A stretch of 64,000 nt of DNA, taken from assembly GCA_031769625.1 (NCBI GenBank), contig JAUIMM010000015.1, positions 24,919,001-24,983,000 of the forward strand, given 5' to 3'. Within the stretch, counting starts at the first letter, position 1, and the number at the start of each line of letters is the position of its first letter. The DNA comes from Taudactylus pleione. Taxonomy: Eukaryota > Chordata > Amphibia > Anura > Myobatrachidae. The notes below the pieces were generated by a model. That model did not search any database. It worked only from the letters and a program-made list of their open reading frames with translations, and was not told where the DNA came from. The position numbers and the translations under genes are program-made. Positions 45,200 through 57,108 of this stretch are shown piece by piece.

Positions 45200-46699
45200 A
45201 GAACCGAACAAGAAAAACATTTCTTAATTATATCTAATAAGATCAAAATAGACCCCTCTGCACTCAGCTGAGATGCGCTTTCTTTCATCCTAAATTCCCA
45301 GTTCTCACGTTTTGAAAAAAATTATTAGATATTATAAATGTCTTATAGAAGTGTCTGTTTGTCTCCAAAAACTTGTATAACTGTTGCAGCAGTGCTCAGT
45401 AAGCTCTTCCTTATGAGAACTTGTTTCCAAATGCCAGGTTGCATGTATTAGAAAACATTTATGGGTTATGCAATATCTGAACTATGCTTTTGATGCCGAG
45501 GGCTGGCTCATCAGCAGTATTTATGTGAGGAGGGTATATGAAAGAGAGCACCCCCTCAGAGGTGACTAATTTGCATTTTGATGTTTGCCACATAATTGCA
45601 AAATTTAGTTCTTGTAAGTGATGAGGTTTAAAATAATATTTTAGTCTCTTAAACCATTACGCCACTTTTTGTGCTTTACCTGTGTCTGCAGTACTGTAAC
45701 ATATACTTAAGTATCTGTCTTTATCTAACTACATTACGTGCTTGCTTGTACATAAAATAGGCCAATAGTAAAACATTCTAACAGTCAGTGGAGGCAGCCT
45801 CTGGACACTATACCTTTAATTTAAGGTTAATTAAATTAACGACAGTTAAAGCTCATGTCACTCTGGGAAACTGCAGTAAATTGCACCTTCAGGCTAATAA
45901 TATATCCAGTCTTTCCAACAGAGATTGTTTTCATTTAGCAAAGCTTCAGTGTGAGTGTATCTACTGTAGAACTGTGCTACATTACCTTATATTCTTCCTT
46001 AGCTCCCCCTGGAGAATTGGCACGTAGAAGCAATCCATGAAAGAGGGGGGTTTCTGTACCCTCCTCAATTCAGTTTTCTATTTATTTGTTTATTTTTCTG
46101 TCACGGATCATGACTTATTTTTTCCCTGAGAAGTGTGACACTGTTTAAAGTCTGTGATTGACTGCTGAGGCAGCATTCATTAACCATGACAAATGTGTTT
46201 TCAAAACACAGTCCTGTAAGTGTTCTAAACAGCAGCAGAAAGGAAAAAAACTTATTTTATTCATTGACCTCATTTGTAAATAAATATAGCCTGTGGGGGG
46301 CTTGTAAGGTAATCATAAAATTAGGATCCATGTTTGCCAGAGATGATGCAAGCAGAATGATTTGGAACACAGACTTATTTTTGACGGTTGTGAAGTTATC
46401 TCAGAATGAATTTATTTATTGTTCATATAAAGAGCTTAGAACATAAAGGCGTATTTACTAATATGGTACAACAATATACACAATTATACAGTATGTAGCC
46501 CCTTGCAACCAATGAAATATCAGATTTGGGAATTCCAATTTAAATATCACTACTGAAACACTTACCTGATTGGTTACAAGATATTCATGCTCTGTTCAGA
46601 ATAGCATTAAATTAGCATATGCATCGCTACTATCTTCAGGAGCCTGCAAAACTCATCGCATTGACCATCTGCTTTGAATCAAGGTACCAGTCTGTAGAC
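45200..46699. other. A+T-rich stretch, nothing recognised
   Basis: Frames of 86 codons or fewer, no domain, no terminal repeats recognised. Confidence 0.5.
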
Positions 46700-46707
46700 A
46701 CCTCCAT

Positions 46708-47265
46708 CATAGGCAAACACAGGGGGGTTTCCATCTGCTTGGAACCCCCCCCCTCCAGCCCACAATAGAAATAGTAATGTAATAGAATTTTACTAGTGCA
46801 GAATGTTCTTCTCAGTATCACAAATTAGATAATTAGTATCACCTGTGGATCTTTTAACATGTATCAGTCAGTAATAAATAACCTGTGCACCAACTAGGAG
46901 ATCTGGAAAATATTCACTGTTTGGGATGTGCTGCTATAGAGCCCAATATGTACATATATGTCCACTGCAGTGCTAGGTTATTCTGCTGCTCCCCCAGACT
47001 CCCGGACTAGATCTGATACTCTGGAATGGTGCTCACATCTAAAATAAAAACATTCAGCTCAGGCAGGATGGCCCTACTGCTGCATTTAATTGGTTACAGT
47101 GATTGCTGGTCCTCTATATGCTGGAATTATGACACACAATATACTTTGAATGATGCATATTAAAGCTGGTTAAGTGCTAATTCGACCCTCTTCATGGACT
47201 GGCCACACTCACTCTAAAATCAAGCATTTGGAAACCCCCCTCTAGAAATCCTGTGTTTGCCACTG
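46708..47265. mobile_element. hAT-type MITE, 558 bp, copy 2
   Basis: Starts CATAGGCAAACACAGG and ends CCTGTGTTTGCCACTG (inverted). A perfect 8-bp duplication ACCTCCAT lies at 46700-46707 and 47266-47273. GGGGGGTTTCC near the left end and GGAAACCCCCC near the right end match the family of 16888-17519. The interior differs and contains a dispersed repeat also found at 61352-61485. Confidence 0.9.
46790..46926. repeat. ~135-bp dispersed repeat, inverse of 61352-61485
   Basis: CACCTGTGGATCTTTTAACA, CAGTCAGTAATAAAT and GCACCAACTAGGAGATCTGG match the reverse complement of 61352-61485 closely. Internal to the MITE at 46708-47265. Confidence 0.75.
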
Positions 47266-47314
47266 ACCTCCATGGTAGTAGTAGAAAGTTGTCTTCACCA
47301 GCATGCATAAAAAG

Positions 47315-49232
47315 TAGGGATGTGCGCCGGACCATTTTTGCCGGATTTGGATTTGGATTTGGTTCTAATTCGTCGTCCGGCTTTGGATTTGGATTTGGAT
47401 TTGCCAAACTGCGGTGACTGGCTTTGGATTTGGATTTGGATTTGGATTTGGATTTTTTTACAAAAATTGACAAAAAAAGCTAAAATCACATAAATTGGTC
47501 TTTTTTTTCTTCCTAGAGTATTATTAACCTCAATAACATTAATTTCCAGTCAATTTAGACCATATCACAGCTTATAATATTGTTTTCAACATTATTGGCC
47601 AAAGGTTGCAGTGAGCTGACTGGTTACTAAGCGACAAAGCAGCGGCACAACGACACAGACACCACAGTATAAAGCACATCTATGACACATTGCCACACAG
47701 CAGTGGCAGAAATGAAAAGTAGTGCACCCACCCAGTGGGGTACGGCCAGCAGAGTCACAGTACTTGTTTACAAAGTGGGCTACGGCCCTAGGAGTCACAG
47801 TGCACAATCTTATTAGCATTACACCGCACATAGGGCCTGATTCACATTACACCATAAAGTAGTATCTCTTATTTATGTTACGACACACAGTAGTGCCCCT
47901 TTTACACAATGCCCACAGTAGTGACCCTTTTACACAATGCCCACAGTAGCGGTGTCCCTTACACAATGTCCCCCAGCAGTGGTGCCCCCTATGCAGTCCC
48001 CTTAGTAGTAGGGTCCACTATGCAGTGCCCCCAGTAGAATGCCCCCCAGTAGTATGCCCCCCATTAGCAGGCCCCCCCCAGTAGTATGCCCCCCATTAGC
48101 AGGCCCCCCCAGTAGTATGCCCCCCATTAGCATGCCACCCAGTAGTATGCCCCCCCAGTAGTATGGCTCCCCCATAAGTAGGCTGCCCCAGTAGCAGGCC
48201 CCCCCAGTAGTAGGCTGCCCCAGTAGTAGCCCCCCCTGTAGTATGGGCCCCCCCTGTAGTATGGCCCCCCCTGTAGTAGGCTGCCCCAGTAGCAGCCCCC
48301 CCAGTAGTAGTAAGCCCCCCCAGTAGTATGGCCCCCCCCAGTAGCAGGCCCCTCAGTAGCATGGCCCCCCCAGTAGCAGACCCCCCCAGTAGTATAGCCC
48401 CCCAGTAGCAGGCCCCTCTGTAGTATGGCCCCCCCAGTAGTATAGCCCCACCCAGTAGCAGACCCCCCCCAGTAGTGCAGACCCCCCCAGTAGTATAGCC
48501 CCCCCCCAGTAGCAGGCCCCTCTGTAGTATGGCCCCCCAATAGTGCAGATCCCCCCCAGTAGTATGGCCCCCCCAGTAGCAGACCCCCCCCAGTAGTATA
48601 TCCCCCCCCAGTAGCAGGCCCCTCTGTAGTATGGCCCCCCCAGTAGTATTGCCCCCCCCAGTAGCAGACCCCCCCCAGTAGTGCAGACCCCCCCCAGTAG
48701 TATAGCCCCCCCAGTAGCAGGCCCCTCTGTAGTATGGCCCCCCCAGTAGTATAGCCCCCCCAGTAGTATAGCCCCCCCAGTAGCAGACCCCCCCCCAGTA
48801 GCGCCCCCGGACCTTTGACAAGTAAAAAAATAAAACTTACCTGATTCCCCGCTCCCGCGCCGTCCGCTCTGTCACACGCTGAGGAGGGAGCCGGAAGACG
48901 GAGCTCATGTGTGAGCTCCAGCCGGCTCCCTCCGTGCAGCAGCCAATGAGAGTCTGTGACTCTCATTGGCTGCTATAACAAACACACAGCTGCCGCTGGC
49001 GGCTGTGTGTCTGTGTCTGTGTAGGGCAGAGCGCTATCACTGCGCTCTGCCCTACACGCGAGGAGACCTGATGTTGGATTCTCTAGTGAGAATCCGACAT
49101 CAGGCGGCCGCCGTTCGGCCCCGAACGGGGATCCGAGTCAGGCGGTGAACACCCGAACAGGGTTCGGGTTGACTCGGATCCCCAATGTTCGGAGCGGTTC
49201 GGATTCCACAGAATCCGAACCGCTCATCTCTA
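47315..49232. mobile_element. Non-autonomous hAT-like element, 1918 bp, copy 1
   Basis: Starts TAGGGATGTGCGCCGG and ends AACCGCTCATCTCTA, with a perfect 8-bp duplication ATAAAAAG (47307-47314 and 49233-49240). The left subterminal region repeats GGATTTGGATTTGG; near the right end are hairpins (GGATTCTCTAGTGAGAATCC, CCGAACAGGGTTCGGG). The middle has a GGGTACGGCCAGCAG module and a C-rich minisatellite. Termini resemble those of the ZBED-hAT elements (TAGGG-TGTGC), so the same transposase might mobilise it; this is inference. No transposase code. Confidence 0.93.
48030..48800. repeat. C-rich minisatellite, about 17-20 bp unit
   Basis: Units such as CCCCCCAGTAGTATGGCC and CCCCCCCAGTAGCAGGCC. Runs of 5-8 C (G on the minus strand) repeat at short spacing. 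The minus-strand frames of 241 and 279 codons (Gly/Tyr/Thr repeats) are artefacts. Confidence 0.93.
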
Positions 49233-49240
49233 ATAAAAAG

Positions 49241-49536
49241 ATAATCCAGGCACATTTGATTATAGAAATACAGTATCTATTTCCCCTATTTATCAAGCCC
49301 CACAGCCAGTGAAGGTTATTGCTGGTGGTAGGCATCGCTGGTACTCTCATATTTAACAGGGAAAGTGTCATAATCTATACCCCCAGCCGTCCGCTATCGC
49401 CATATCAGATTATACTAAATTGTTATTCAGAAATTCAACTTTTTCATGTTTTGTTTTTGTATGTGCTACTGAGACCAGACATCCGATGCAATGTGCATGT
49501 GTGACCTGACTATGCTGGCTTATGTGCGCAGAAGGG
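49241..49536. other. Short stretch, nothing recognised
   Basis: No repeat end or coding segment supported. Confidence 0.5.
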
Positions 49537-49795
49537 ACCTGGACTGGCGATGAAGTATGTTACTGCATATTGTTGCTGGTCAGCTGCAGCCGTTGAAATC
49601 GATAGCTGCAGCTGTCAGAACAGTCATTGCCATTGACCGTTCATACATTGCTTAGCATATCGATAGCAGCGCCGATAATGACAGATGTGCATATCGCTCC
49701 TGTCATTCTGCTCTCTTCCCTGCATTACTACATGGAGGGAATGTGCGCAGTTACCGGTTTCCCCCCTACCGCCCCTTCATACATCTCCCCCTTAG
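49537..49795. mobile_element. Partial MITE related to 49826-50393
   Basis: GATAGCAGCGCCGATAATGACAG and the right end CTTCATACATCTCCCCC match the right half of the neighbour. Internal dyads such as ATAGCTGCAGCTGTC occur. The left end is unclear. Confidence 0.5.
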
Positions 49796-49825
49796 TTCTG
49801 TAGATATGTTCTCATATACATCAAT

Positions 49826-50393
49826 GGGGTAGATGTATTATAGCGGCACTTAATGTGCCGCTATAACGCTTCCCGCTTCGCCTCTTTACCGAGGCGAAGC
49901 AGGAAGCACTAATGATGAGATGTATAAACATCTCATCGGCCGGAGAGGGGGAGCGTTAACTCCCCCCTCCGGCGCTACCCGCTAGAGACAGCAGTGCATC
50001 AGCCTAGTGCTGATGCGCTGTGTCTCTCTCCCGGCCGGCTCCACTGAGCAAGCGCGGGATCTCGCAAGTATCGTGAGATCCCCACGTGGATCCCTGGAGC
50101 CGGCAGCCGCCGCAGCAGGTACAGCGCTGTCCCTGCTGTTGGGATAGGCTAACGCCAGGCTGTAGCTGTCGATAACGACAGCTACATCCGGCCGAACGGT
50201 CATGCGTTATGACCGTTCGTACATGGCCCTGCCGTCGGCGCTGCTATCTTACAGATAGCAGTGCCGATAATGACAGGGGCGCACAGCGCCCCTGTCATTT
50301 ACCGCCCAGACCCCCGATCATACATCGGGGAGAAGCGGTATCAGCGCACATAACGTGCGTTGATACCGTTTCTGGGCTTCGTACATCTCCCCC
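49826..50393. mobile_element. Palindromic MITE, 568 bp
   Basis: GGGGTAGATGTATTA at the left and GTACATCTCCCCC at the right, with AAT on both sides (49823-49825 and 50394-50396). It holds many dyads (TAGCGGCACTTAATGTGCCGC, AGCTGTCGATAACGACAGCT, GGTCATGCGTTATGACC, ATCTTACAGATAG, GGGGCGCACAGCGCCCC). Strongly fold-back and GC-rich; no coding content. Confidence 0.75.
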
Positions 50394-50487
50394 AATATGC
50401 CATATGGCGCGGATGCCTGGCGCGACTGAGGTGCTCCAAGAGGAATAGTGTATCGTATTTTTCTTTAGAGTGTGCCTTTTATTAGCA

Positions 50488-50792
50488 TCACAGATGCAGC
50501 GAAAAGCCACCCACTATGTACTAGAAACACTAGCCTGCGACTTTAACCTCACAGGAATTGCACACCTACAAAGTCGCAGATAAAGCACAATGGAACCTGG
50601 CATGGGGAAAAGCTGCGGCTGTCTGCATCTGTTAACAATGTAGCTTTGCTACTTCCAGTTGTTTTATATGTGCGAATAAGATGCACATTTTGAGTGAAAA
50701 ATATGCTTTATGCGGCCTAGTCACCCGGGACCTGGTGCCTGGAGAGGGTCTATTTGGTGCGATTGAAGGCACAGAGTAAGAGGACACATCTG
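50488..50792. mobile_element. MITE related to 39344-39773
   Basis: The right end GAGGACACATCTG followed by TA equals the CAGATGTGTCC terminus of 39344-39773, and GTGCGAATAAGATGCACATT matches its inner arm. The left end near CACAGATGCAGC is less certain. Confidence 0.5.
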
Positions 50793-50794
50793 TA

Positions 50795-53351
50795 GTTGTT
50801 TTGTGTTGTTTTTATAGCTACAGGTACTATCCATATATTATTTATATATAGTGTAAATTGCATTACAGTATGTGGCATTCAAAATAAAGACAGCATTTTA
50901 ACAAGTGGGTAAAAGCATTTGATATGGTTCTTATTTACCAATCTTTTCTCGTACCTTGTCCAAACTTTGCCCTGTGTGAACAAGCTTTGAGTTTCATCAA
51001 TAGGGGCGCTGAGTGAGACGTTCCACAGTGTGCAGGTAATAATCCGCTGTCTCACCTTCTGTGCTATTTATTTAATGTCTGGATTTTTTTCTACTCTGCT
51101 TGAAACAAGTGTCAGACTTACTTGTAGTTTGGAATGCAGATGTATGAATCTGTAAAGTCTGTACCCTGGACTGTCATAGTGATGACAGATCTGTGCTGAA
51201 TGTAGGTATATTCTCTTAATACAGTCACACTGTTAATTATTAGTGCAGCACAGATTAAATAGTGGATTGCAAGACACCAATGGAAATTTACATTTATGAA
51301 AATATACAGTACTTTCTTAACATTTCTCATTTGTTGAAAATATTGCAGAACCCTTTCTTATGCGATGATGACTACTGATCCTGGGATATCAGACTTTACA
51401 AGAAGGGACTTTCCAAAACAAAACTAGATTTTAATTTATTTGACATATTTCTGGAATGAAAACTAGTAAAGGGCCAAGCACGTTATCAGATCTCATATCT
51501 TGATATATCTGGCTTGTGAAGATAATGAGTAGAACACAGTGTTTATTCCATATATGGACTTGATCATTATCAAAATTTGTGTTTTCTCAGTTTCCAGTTT
51601 CTTAAACTATGAGCTGCCATGCTATAATCCTTTATGTCCAAACATATTACTTACTTCCCACTGGTAAAATACTGTATTAATTAACCCAGCTCTGTGCTGA
51701 ATCCATTTTCAGCGTTTAAGCTCTTCACATTTCAACATCAAGATCAGTAATTTTTTTTACCCAGTTCCCATACAAATTACACCTTGTTTATTTAAGAAAA
51801 TACCAAAATACAATTAGTCTTTTTGTGAAAAAAGCAGGATTCTGTGTGGAGGTTTTCACAACAAAATTTGCACTTGAAAATGCTTATAATGCTTTATTTT
51901 ATTTTATTTATTTGCTAATTTTCACCATCTTAATTTAAACATTTACTATGTGTAGGACTATAGGTCTATCTTTTTTAAAACTAGAAAGCTATCCATTTAA
52001 TGAAGGGACTCCTTTTTTATTTGGAACTGTTTTATTTATTATCTGGTGAAACCCAGGCAGTTTCTACTAAGGGGGCACATCAGTTGAAAGATAGAACCAC
52101 CCTTTTTCAAATGTGGGTATCCCTGAATTTATGGAGGCGATGTTGGGGGAGATCTTCCTCCATTCTTTGACTCTCTGATTTTTTTGCGGTGTAGGGAATA
52201 TTGCCTAGTGACCACAGTGATGAATAGGCAACTTCTATGGGGGGGCACCTATTTTCAAGGAGGGGACTCTTTCAAATGAGGCTGACCCCATGTTTGTAAG
52301 CACTGTGGTTGGGGAGATATAGGGACTTTCCTACCACCAAACTTCTTTTTTTTTCCATTAAAGGCGCATTCTCTGTCCTCCACAGTAAATAAGTAAATTA
52401 TGATAGATTATTATTTAAATCAAAGTCTTAAAATCCTTTTATTACAGTACCAACCAAATGCATAATTTGTAACAAATAGTTTTTGTATCTTAAAGGAAAA
52501 GAAACCAAACTATTATATGCAGACACAGGCATAAACTGTACGAAGAACTTAATAGACACTTATGAGGCATCATCATACCTTGAAAAAGAGAGTTCCCTCT
52601 TGAAACGCATTGGTAGGAAGGAGATATCAGAGGCAGCATTTCCATCACCCTGAAGGAACATTACAGGAGGGAGAAATCTGGAGTCTTCCTCTAGTTGTCA
52701 CAGCTCGGCCGAACCTGGTGTCGATTTACAGCTATGGGGGCCTGGTAAGCGTAGGGCAACGGGCAGGGAGTCCCTGACTCCCGCTGCTGGTGTTCCAGGT
52801 CCTCCTCTCTTCCTCCTATTTTGGCTGCAAGTGCAGGCGGCCGCGGCACCCCTAGGGGTGCGCACGCACCGACCTGCAAGGAAATTTATATGGACAGGCA
52901 CACCAAATGTGATGTCACGTTTGACGTGAGAATGGGGCACCTACCTCTAGAAGGGAGTTAACCACACTAGTACTTTGGACTATGTATTCCGCTACATTCC
53001 ATAGTATACCAGCACCTCTACTAGGGAACTAAGTCTGAGGGCCTTGACCTGCGTGTCAGATGCAGCTAAGCCCAAACCCTCTTACGGGGGTCCCTGGAGA
53101 CTACTGCCGGCACGTTAGACTCTGTGCTTCAGTACTGGGTCTCCTCAATCCTGACATACAGGCTAGCATCTCCTATCCATGACTTTGTGAGACTAGTATA
53201 TCGCTGAACTATTTCTGAGTTCTGGTAAAGAAGCCGTCTGACTAATTTTGCACCTTGAACATATTCCATGTTATGTTATGTATGTACCTCATGTTATAAT
53301 TCATAGAGAGTCTTTAGGCTTTGCAAGTCCATATTTTATAAATTAGTACCC
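50795..53351. other. A+T-rich stretch, no gene recognised
   Basis: Most of it shows nothing. A GC-richer part at 52690-52940 with GGGCACCTACCTCTAG and GATGTCACG motifs might be an old retroelement fragment, but I recognise no ends or domains. Frames are 80 codons or shorter. Confidence 0.4.
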
Positions 53352-53555
53352 GGGGACTAAATGTATTAGAGTGCGAGCCAGCGCCGATGCGGCAATACAT
53401 GCGAGTATGCCCGTATTTGTAAAGCAGCAAGCAAGCATGTTAAAGGCTAATCCAAGCTGGTTTAGCATTTAACATGCTTGCTGCTTTAAAAATATGGTCA
53501 TACTGGCATGTTTTCTCGTAGAGGCGCCGGCTGGCACTCTAATACATTTAGCCCC
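53352..53555. mobile_element. Short palindromic MITE, about 204 bp
   Basis: GGGGACTAAATGTATTAGAG at the left and CTCTAATACATTTAGCCCC at the right. The inner arms GCGAGCCAGCGCC / GGCGCCGGCTGGC and AAGCATGTTAAA / TTTAACATGCTT also pair. Target duplication not clear. Confidence 0.75.
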
Positions 53556-54009
53556 ATAACTTGCTGATCGTGTTACCACATTGCCTTCTAAGTAATCCAT
53601 GTGCACCCCCAGTAAGAATTATACAGAAGTGGAAACCCATTGTCTATGGGAAGGCACTCTCAAATTTTGCTTTACAAAGAATATTTGGTCATCAGTTTCC
53701 CATCAGTCGCTGCTCCAGTGGAGCTTACAATCTATGTTCTCATGCACCTTTCCTTTTTTGCTTCATTTAGCACGAGGTGACAGCACAGCTAAGATGCACC
53801 ACAACGAGTAGCAATTAGATAGATCCCAATTTTTTTTTCCTGCAAAAGTATTTGTATTAAGTATCAGATTAATAGCAAATAAAAAAAATCACAAGGCATG
53901 GCTAATTTGCAGATTTAAAGGCAGTGCACATTTGGCCATATGGCTAGATTTTAGAGAAGATTTATGTGGATACATCTGTACATGGACACATATAAACACT
54001 AGGGTTAAT
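53556..54009. other. Unassigned stretch
   Basis: The two overlapping frames near 53561-53811 have no domain; no repeat ends seen. Confidence 0.45.
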
Positions 54010-54160
54010 TTTTGTTAGGAACCAATTAACCTACCAGTATAGTACCCGGAGGAAACCGGAGCAAACACATGGAGCATATACAAACTCCACACAGTTAGGG
54101 CTGTGGTAGAAATTGAATCTATGACCCCATTTCTGCGAGACAGTAGTGCTAACCATTACT
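54010..54160. repeat. Common vertebrate dispersed repeat fragment
   Basis: AACCTACCAGTATAG, CCCGGAGGAAACCGGAGCAA and CATACAAACTCCACACAG followed by ATTGAATCTATGACCCC match a repeat widespread in fish and amphibian genomes that I recall from its GGAGGAAACC / CAAACTCCACACAG core. Family name not certain. Confidence 0.6.
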
Positions 54161-54466
54161 GGGTTATTTTTCGGGGACCCATTTACACTGAGCTGCGACC
54201 TGGGTAGATCCAGCAATAACCCAGGTTTTAGCTCTGGTGTAAAAGGGGTATAAGTCACCTCTGGAAGTTGGTAAATATCTGGGCACCTTTAACTGGTGTA
54301 TAGGCAGTAATGATGTGGTACATCTCCTGCTTATTATTTATTATATAATTGTCCTCTCTAGCTGCTATATAGTAGTGTGTAGTACATATATAATGATCTG
54401 AGCCCCTCTGCTAGCTGTTATTTCATTATGGGTCTGAATCTAATTTGGCTGTGATTAAGGCTCTAT

Positions 54467-55066
54467 GGCCCTCATTCAGAGCCACTCGCTATTTGCGGTC
54501 GTTCGTTCTAAAACAAGGGGCTGGCTATTCAAATGAACCGTTCGCTGTTTGCGGTCTGTTCACGCCTCTAGGTCTGAACGAGCGAACAAAACTTGCGTTC
54601 GTTTTTTTGAAAAATACACCCCCTGGCCGCTCGCATCCTACGTCATGTCCGCTATTTATTAGATTAATCGAGTACATCGACCAGGGTATGAACTGCTCGC
54701 TATTCTTGGGGTTGGTTTTTGCTACCACAATTTTGCGAGCAGTTCTGGCTATAAAAGAACCCAGTGACGTGGTCAATGACGCTGCTGTTTTAAATATGCA
54801 CACCCATAAAACGCCCGTTTTGACCGTTAAGCACGCCTGCGATCGGATCTCCACTCCCCGTTTTCCAGCACCTTCCCCTGTTACCACCCACATACGCCTC
54901 TTTCTGTCACTCAAATTATCAGGCATTCGCTATTTTGCGAGCACATGAATTTTGGCCGCACTGAGTGGTTCGCGCATGCGTATAACGATCCGTACGCATG
55001 CGCAGTTGGGCAAACATCGCTCGTAGCGAACGAGCAGCCACTTGCGTCCGGCTCTGAATCAGGGCC
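54467..55066. mobile_element. Harbinger-like MITE, 600 bp, copy 1
   Basis: GGCCCTCATTCAGAGCC at the left and GGCTCTGAATCAGGGCC at the right, with TAT on both sides (54464-54466 and 55067-55069). Closely similar to 59755-60353 over its whole length. An open plus-strand frame runs to 54948 in one copy and persists in the other. Confidence 0.8.
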
Positions 55067-55306
55067 TATATCTCTGCTTGGCACATCATTTTATAGGCAT
55101 CTCTGCATGATATACAGTCATATAAACAATCTGCAGTCTAGCATGTCCATTATACAGACTATAGTATAATTTGCATTTCTGCTGATAGTACACTATGTAG
55201 ACAAAAGTGATTGGACACTAACAGCAAATAGATCAATGAGATTTTATTTATATCATACTTTCCAGGTCCACAACCTTTTATGCCAACTTTCCACAAGCTC
55301 CTAGAC

Positions 55307-56067
55307 CAGGGGTCAGGGAACTTTTTTACCTTTTACCCCAAAATATATTTAGATACGCCGACATTACCCCCTTGATTTGAAGGGAATGAAATCATACAGT
55401 AGTCCCCCCCATATAATGCCCCTGTAGTAGAGTCCCCATAGTTATGCCCCTGTAATAGTGCCCCCGTAGTTATGCTCCTGTAGTAGTGCCCGCATATAAT
55501 GCCCCTGTAGTAGTGCCCCATATAGTGCCCTGTAGTAGTGCCCCCATATAATGTCCCTGTAGCAGTGCCCCCATATAATGCCCCTGTAGTAGTGGCCCCA
55601 TATAGTGCCCCTGTAGTAGAGCCCCCATATAGTGTCCCCATATAGTGCCCCTGTAGTGCCGCTTGTACAAAGATAAAAAAAAAACACTTACCTTAATCCC
55701 GCTCCTGCATCCGCCACCATCCTGTCCGCCAAGCTGCTCCTCGGAACTATGGGAGAGACGTCATGACGTCTCTCCCATAGTGCGCATGGGGAGAGCCGGA
55801 AGCTGGAGTTCAGAAGAGAACATGGAAGGAGCCAGGCGCCCGCTGGTAATAACATTTCAGCGGGCGTCCGGCTTAGAGCCTCCCTGCTTCTCAGGGCTGG
55901 AGGTCACTGGCGCCGCACCCGGTGCCAGTGACCTCCATTCCTGGGGGTAATGGATGGACAGCCGGGCATGCAATGATTAATATGCATGCCCAGCTGTCCG
56001 TCCATTACCCCCAGGAATTTCATTTTTACCCCATTTGGGGTAATTTACCCCCGTTCCCCGACTAGTG
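55307..56067. mobile_element. Non-autonomous hAT element, 761 bp, inside the Tc1 relic
   Basis: Starts CAGGGGTCAGGGAAC and ends GTTCCCCGACTAGTG (inverted), with a perfect 8-bp duplication TCCTAGAC (55299-55306 and 56068-56075). Contains a minisatellite at 55395-55660 and a dyad around GAGAGACGTCATGACGTCTCTC and ATGGACAGCCGGGCATGC. No transposase. Confidence 0.93.
55395..55660. repeat. Minisatellite of about 27 bp (CCATATAATGCCCCTGTAGTAG)
   Basis: About ten imperfect units within the hAT element; minus-strand Gly/Thr/Tyr frames are artefacts. Confidence 0.9.
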
Positions 56068-56075
56068 TCCTAGAC

Positions 56076-56453
56076 AATAGCAGGTGATATATTTTGCCAT
56101 TTCACCTTAAGTACAGTGACCAACTGTGACACTGAAGAACGTCGAGTCGGCCTAGAAGTCACCCTTCGCTCCAAATAGTCCCAGTGGTTCTCATTGGAGT
56201 TAAGATCTGGACTCTGAGCTGGCCAGTCCACCCAGTTTACCGAATCTTCTGTATACCAGTCCAGCGTTGTCCAGGAAACATGACTGGTGGCATTGTTGTC
56301 CTGATAGAAACATTCATTGTTTCTATAGAACTGCAAGTGCATGGGCCTCCCTATGAGTGTTCGGGTCGAAACCGCCACATTAGTGGTCATTTGGAGCTCG
56401 TGTGCAATGGTATGCATGGTATGTATTTCACTTGCGCTGGGGTGTCCAATCAC
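56076..56453 (-). pseudogene. Tc1-family transposase, C-terminal remnant
   Basis: Reads MIGHPSASEIHTMHTIAHEL, MHLQFYRNNECFYQDNNATS, then DWPAQSPDLNSNENHWDYLE and RRVTSRPTRRS. FYQDNNATSH holds the second catalytic Asp, and SPDLNSNENHWDYL is the Glu motif, both typical of Tc1 enzymes. The N-terminal DNA-binding domains and first Asp are gone through internal deletion; the downstream end is cut by the hAT insertion at the TCCTAGAC site. It differs from the transposase of 3382/37529, so it is another Tc1 family. Non-functional. Confidence 0.85.
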
Positions 56454-56633
56454 TTTTGTCTACACAGTATATAATGTAGACTCCTCTGTTTGCTGGTATA
56501 TAAACATGTGGACACCTCTGCTTGCAGATAAGACCACAACTCTAGCTGAAAAGGGGCATTGTATTAAATATGCAGAAAATCCACAGGGATACTCTTTTTT
56601 TTTTTTTACATGATTTTTCCCGCTACGTACTAA

Positions 56634-57105
56634 GGGCCTGATTCAGACATGCTCGCGAGCGCTGAGCGCTCGCAAGTGGGTCGATGTTGCCCAATTGCGC
56701 ATGCGCACGACGGAGGCGGCTCCGTCGTGCGCATGCTCGAGACCCGAATAACGACGGCCAAGCCTCGCACCAAAGGGGGCGTGCTGTCGATGGTGATTAA
56801 CAGCACGCCCCCTTTGGTGGGTGTGCCGGGGGCGTGGCTGCCCAGATGGAGGCGTTCCCATGGGAATGCCTACCATCTGGGGCCGGCCCCACTGACATCA
56901 CTAGTGATGTCAGTGGGAGTGCTTTTGGCTCTGATAGAGCCAAAAGCACTCCAGGACTTGCGGCAGCAAGTCTTGACCATCGCGACCATCATTTTGGCCG
57001 CTCGCTATAGCTGTGGGTGGTCAGGAGGCTGCTCCAAAAAGTAAGAGGGACGGCCCTGATTCAGAGCGAGCGCTCTGTCAGAGCGTCTGGCTCTGAATCA
57101 GGGCC
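56634..57105. mobile_element. Harbinger-like MITE, 472 bp
   Basis: GGGCCTGATTCAGACATG at the left and GGCTCTGAATCAGGGCC at the right, TAA on both sides (56631-56633 and 57106-57108). Near the right end GGCCCTGATTCAGAGCGAGC and its complement form a hairpin. The interior has dyads AGCACGCCCCCTTTGG, CCCATGGG and CACTAGTG. Shares termini but not interior with 54467 and 59755. Confidence 0.8.
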
Positions 57106-57108
57106 TAA

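Larger units (their letters stand above)
55191..56469 (-). mobile_element. Tc1-like relic with internal deletion, split by a hAT
   Basis: CACTATGTAGACAAAAGTGA at the left and TCACTTTTGTCTACACAGTA at the right, next to TA (55189-55190 and 56470-56471). About 510 bp without the inserted hAT at 55307-56067 and its duplicated 8 bp. The 3' part of a transposase gene survives on the minus strand. Confidence 0.88.

Noticed and set aside
52690..52940. Possible LTR retroelement fragment
   Set aside because: No paired terminal repeats, primer-binding site or protein motif could be seen.
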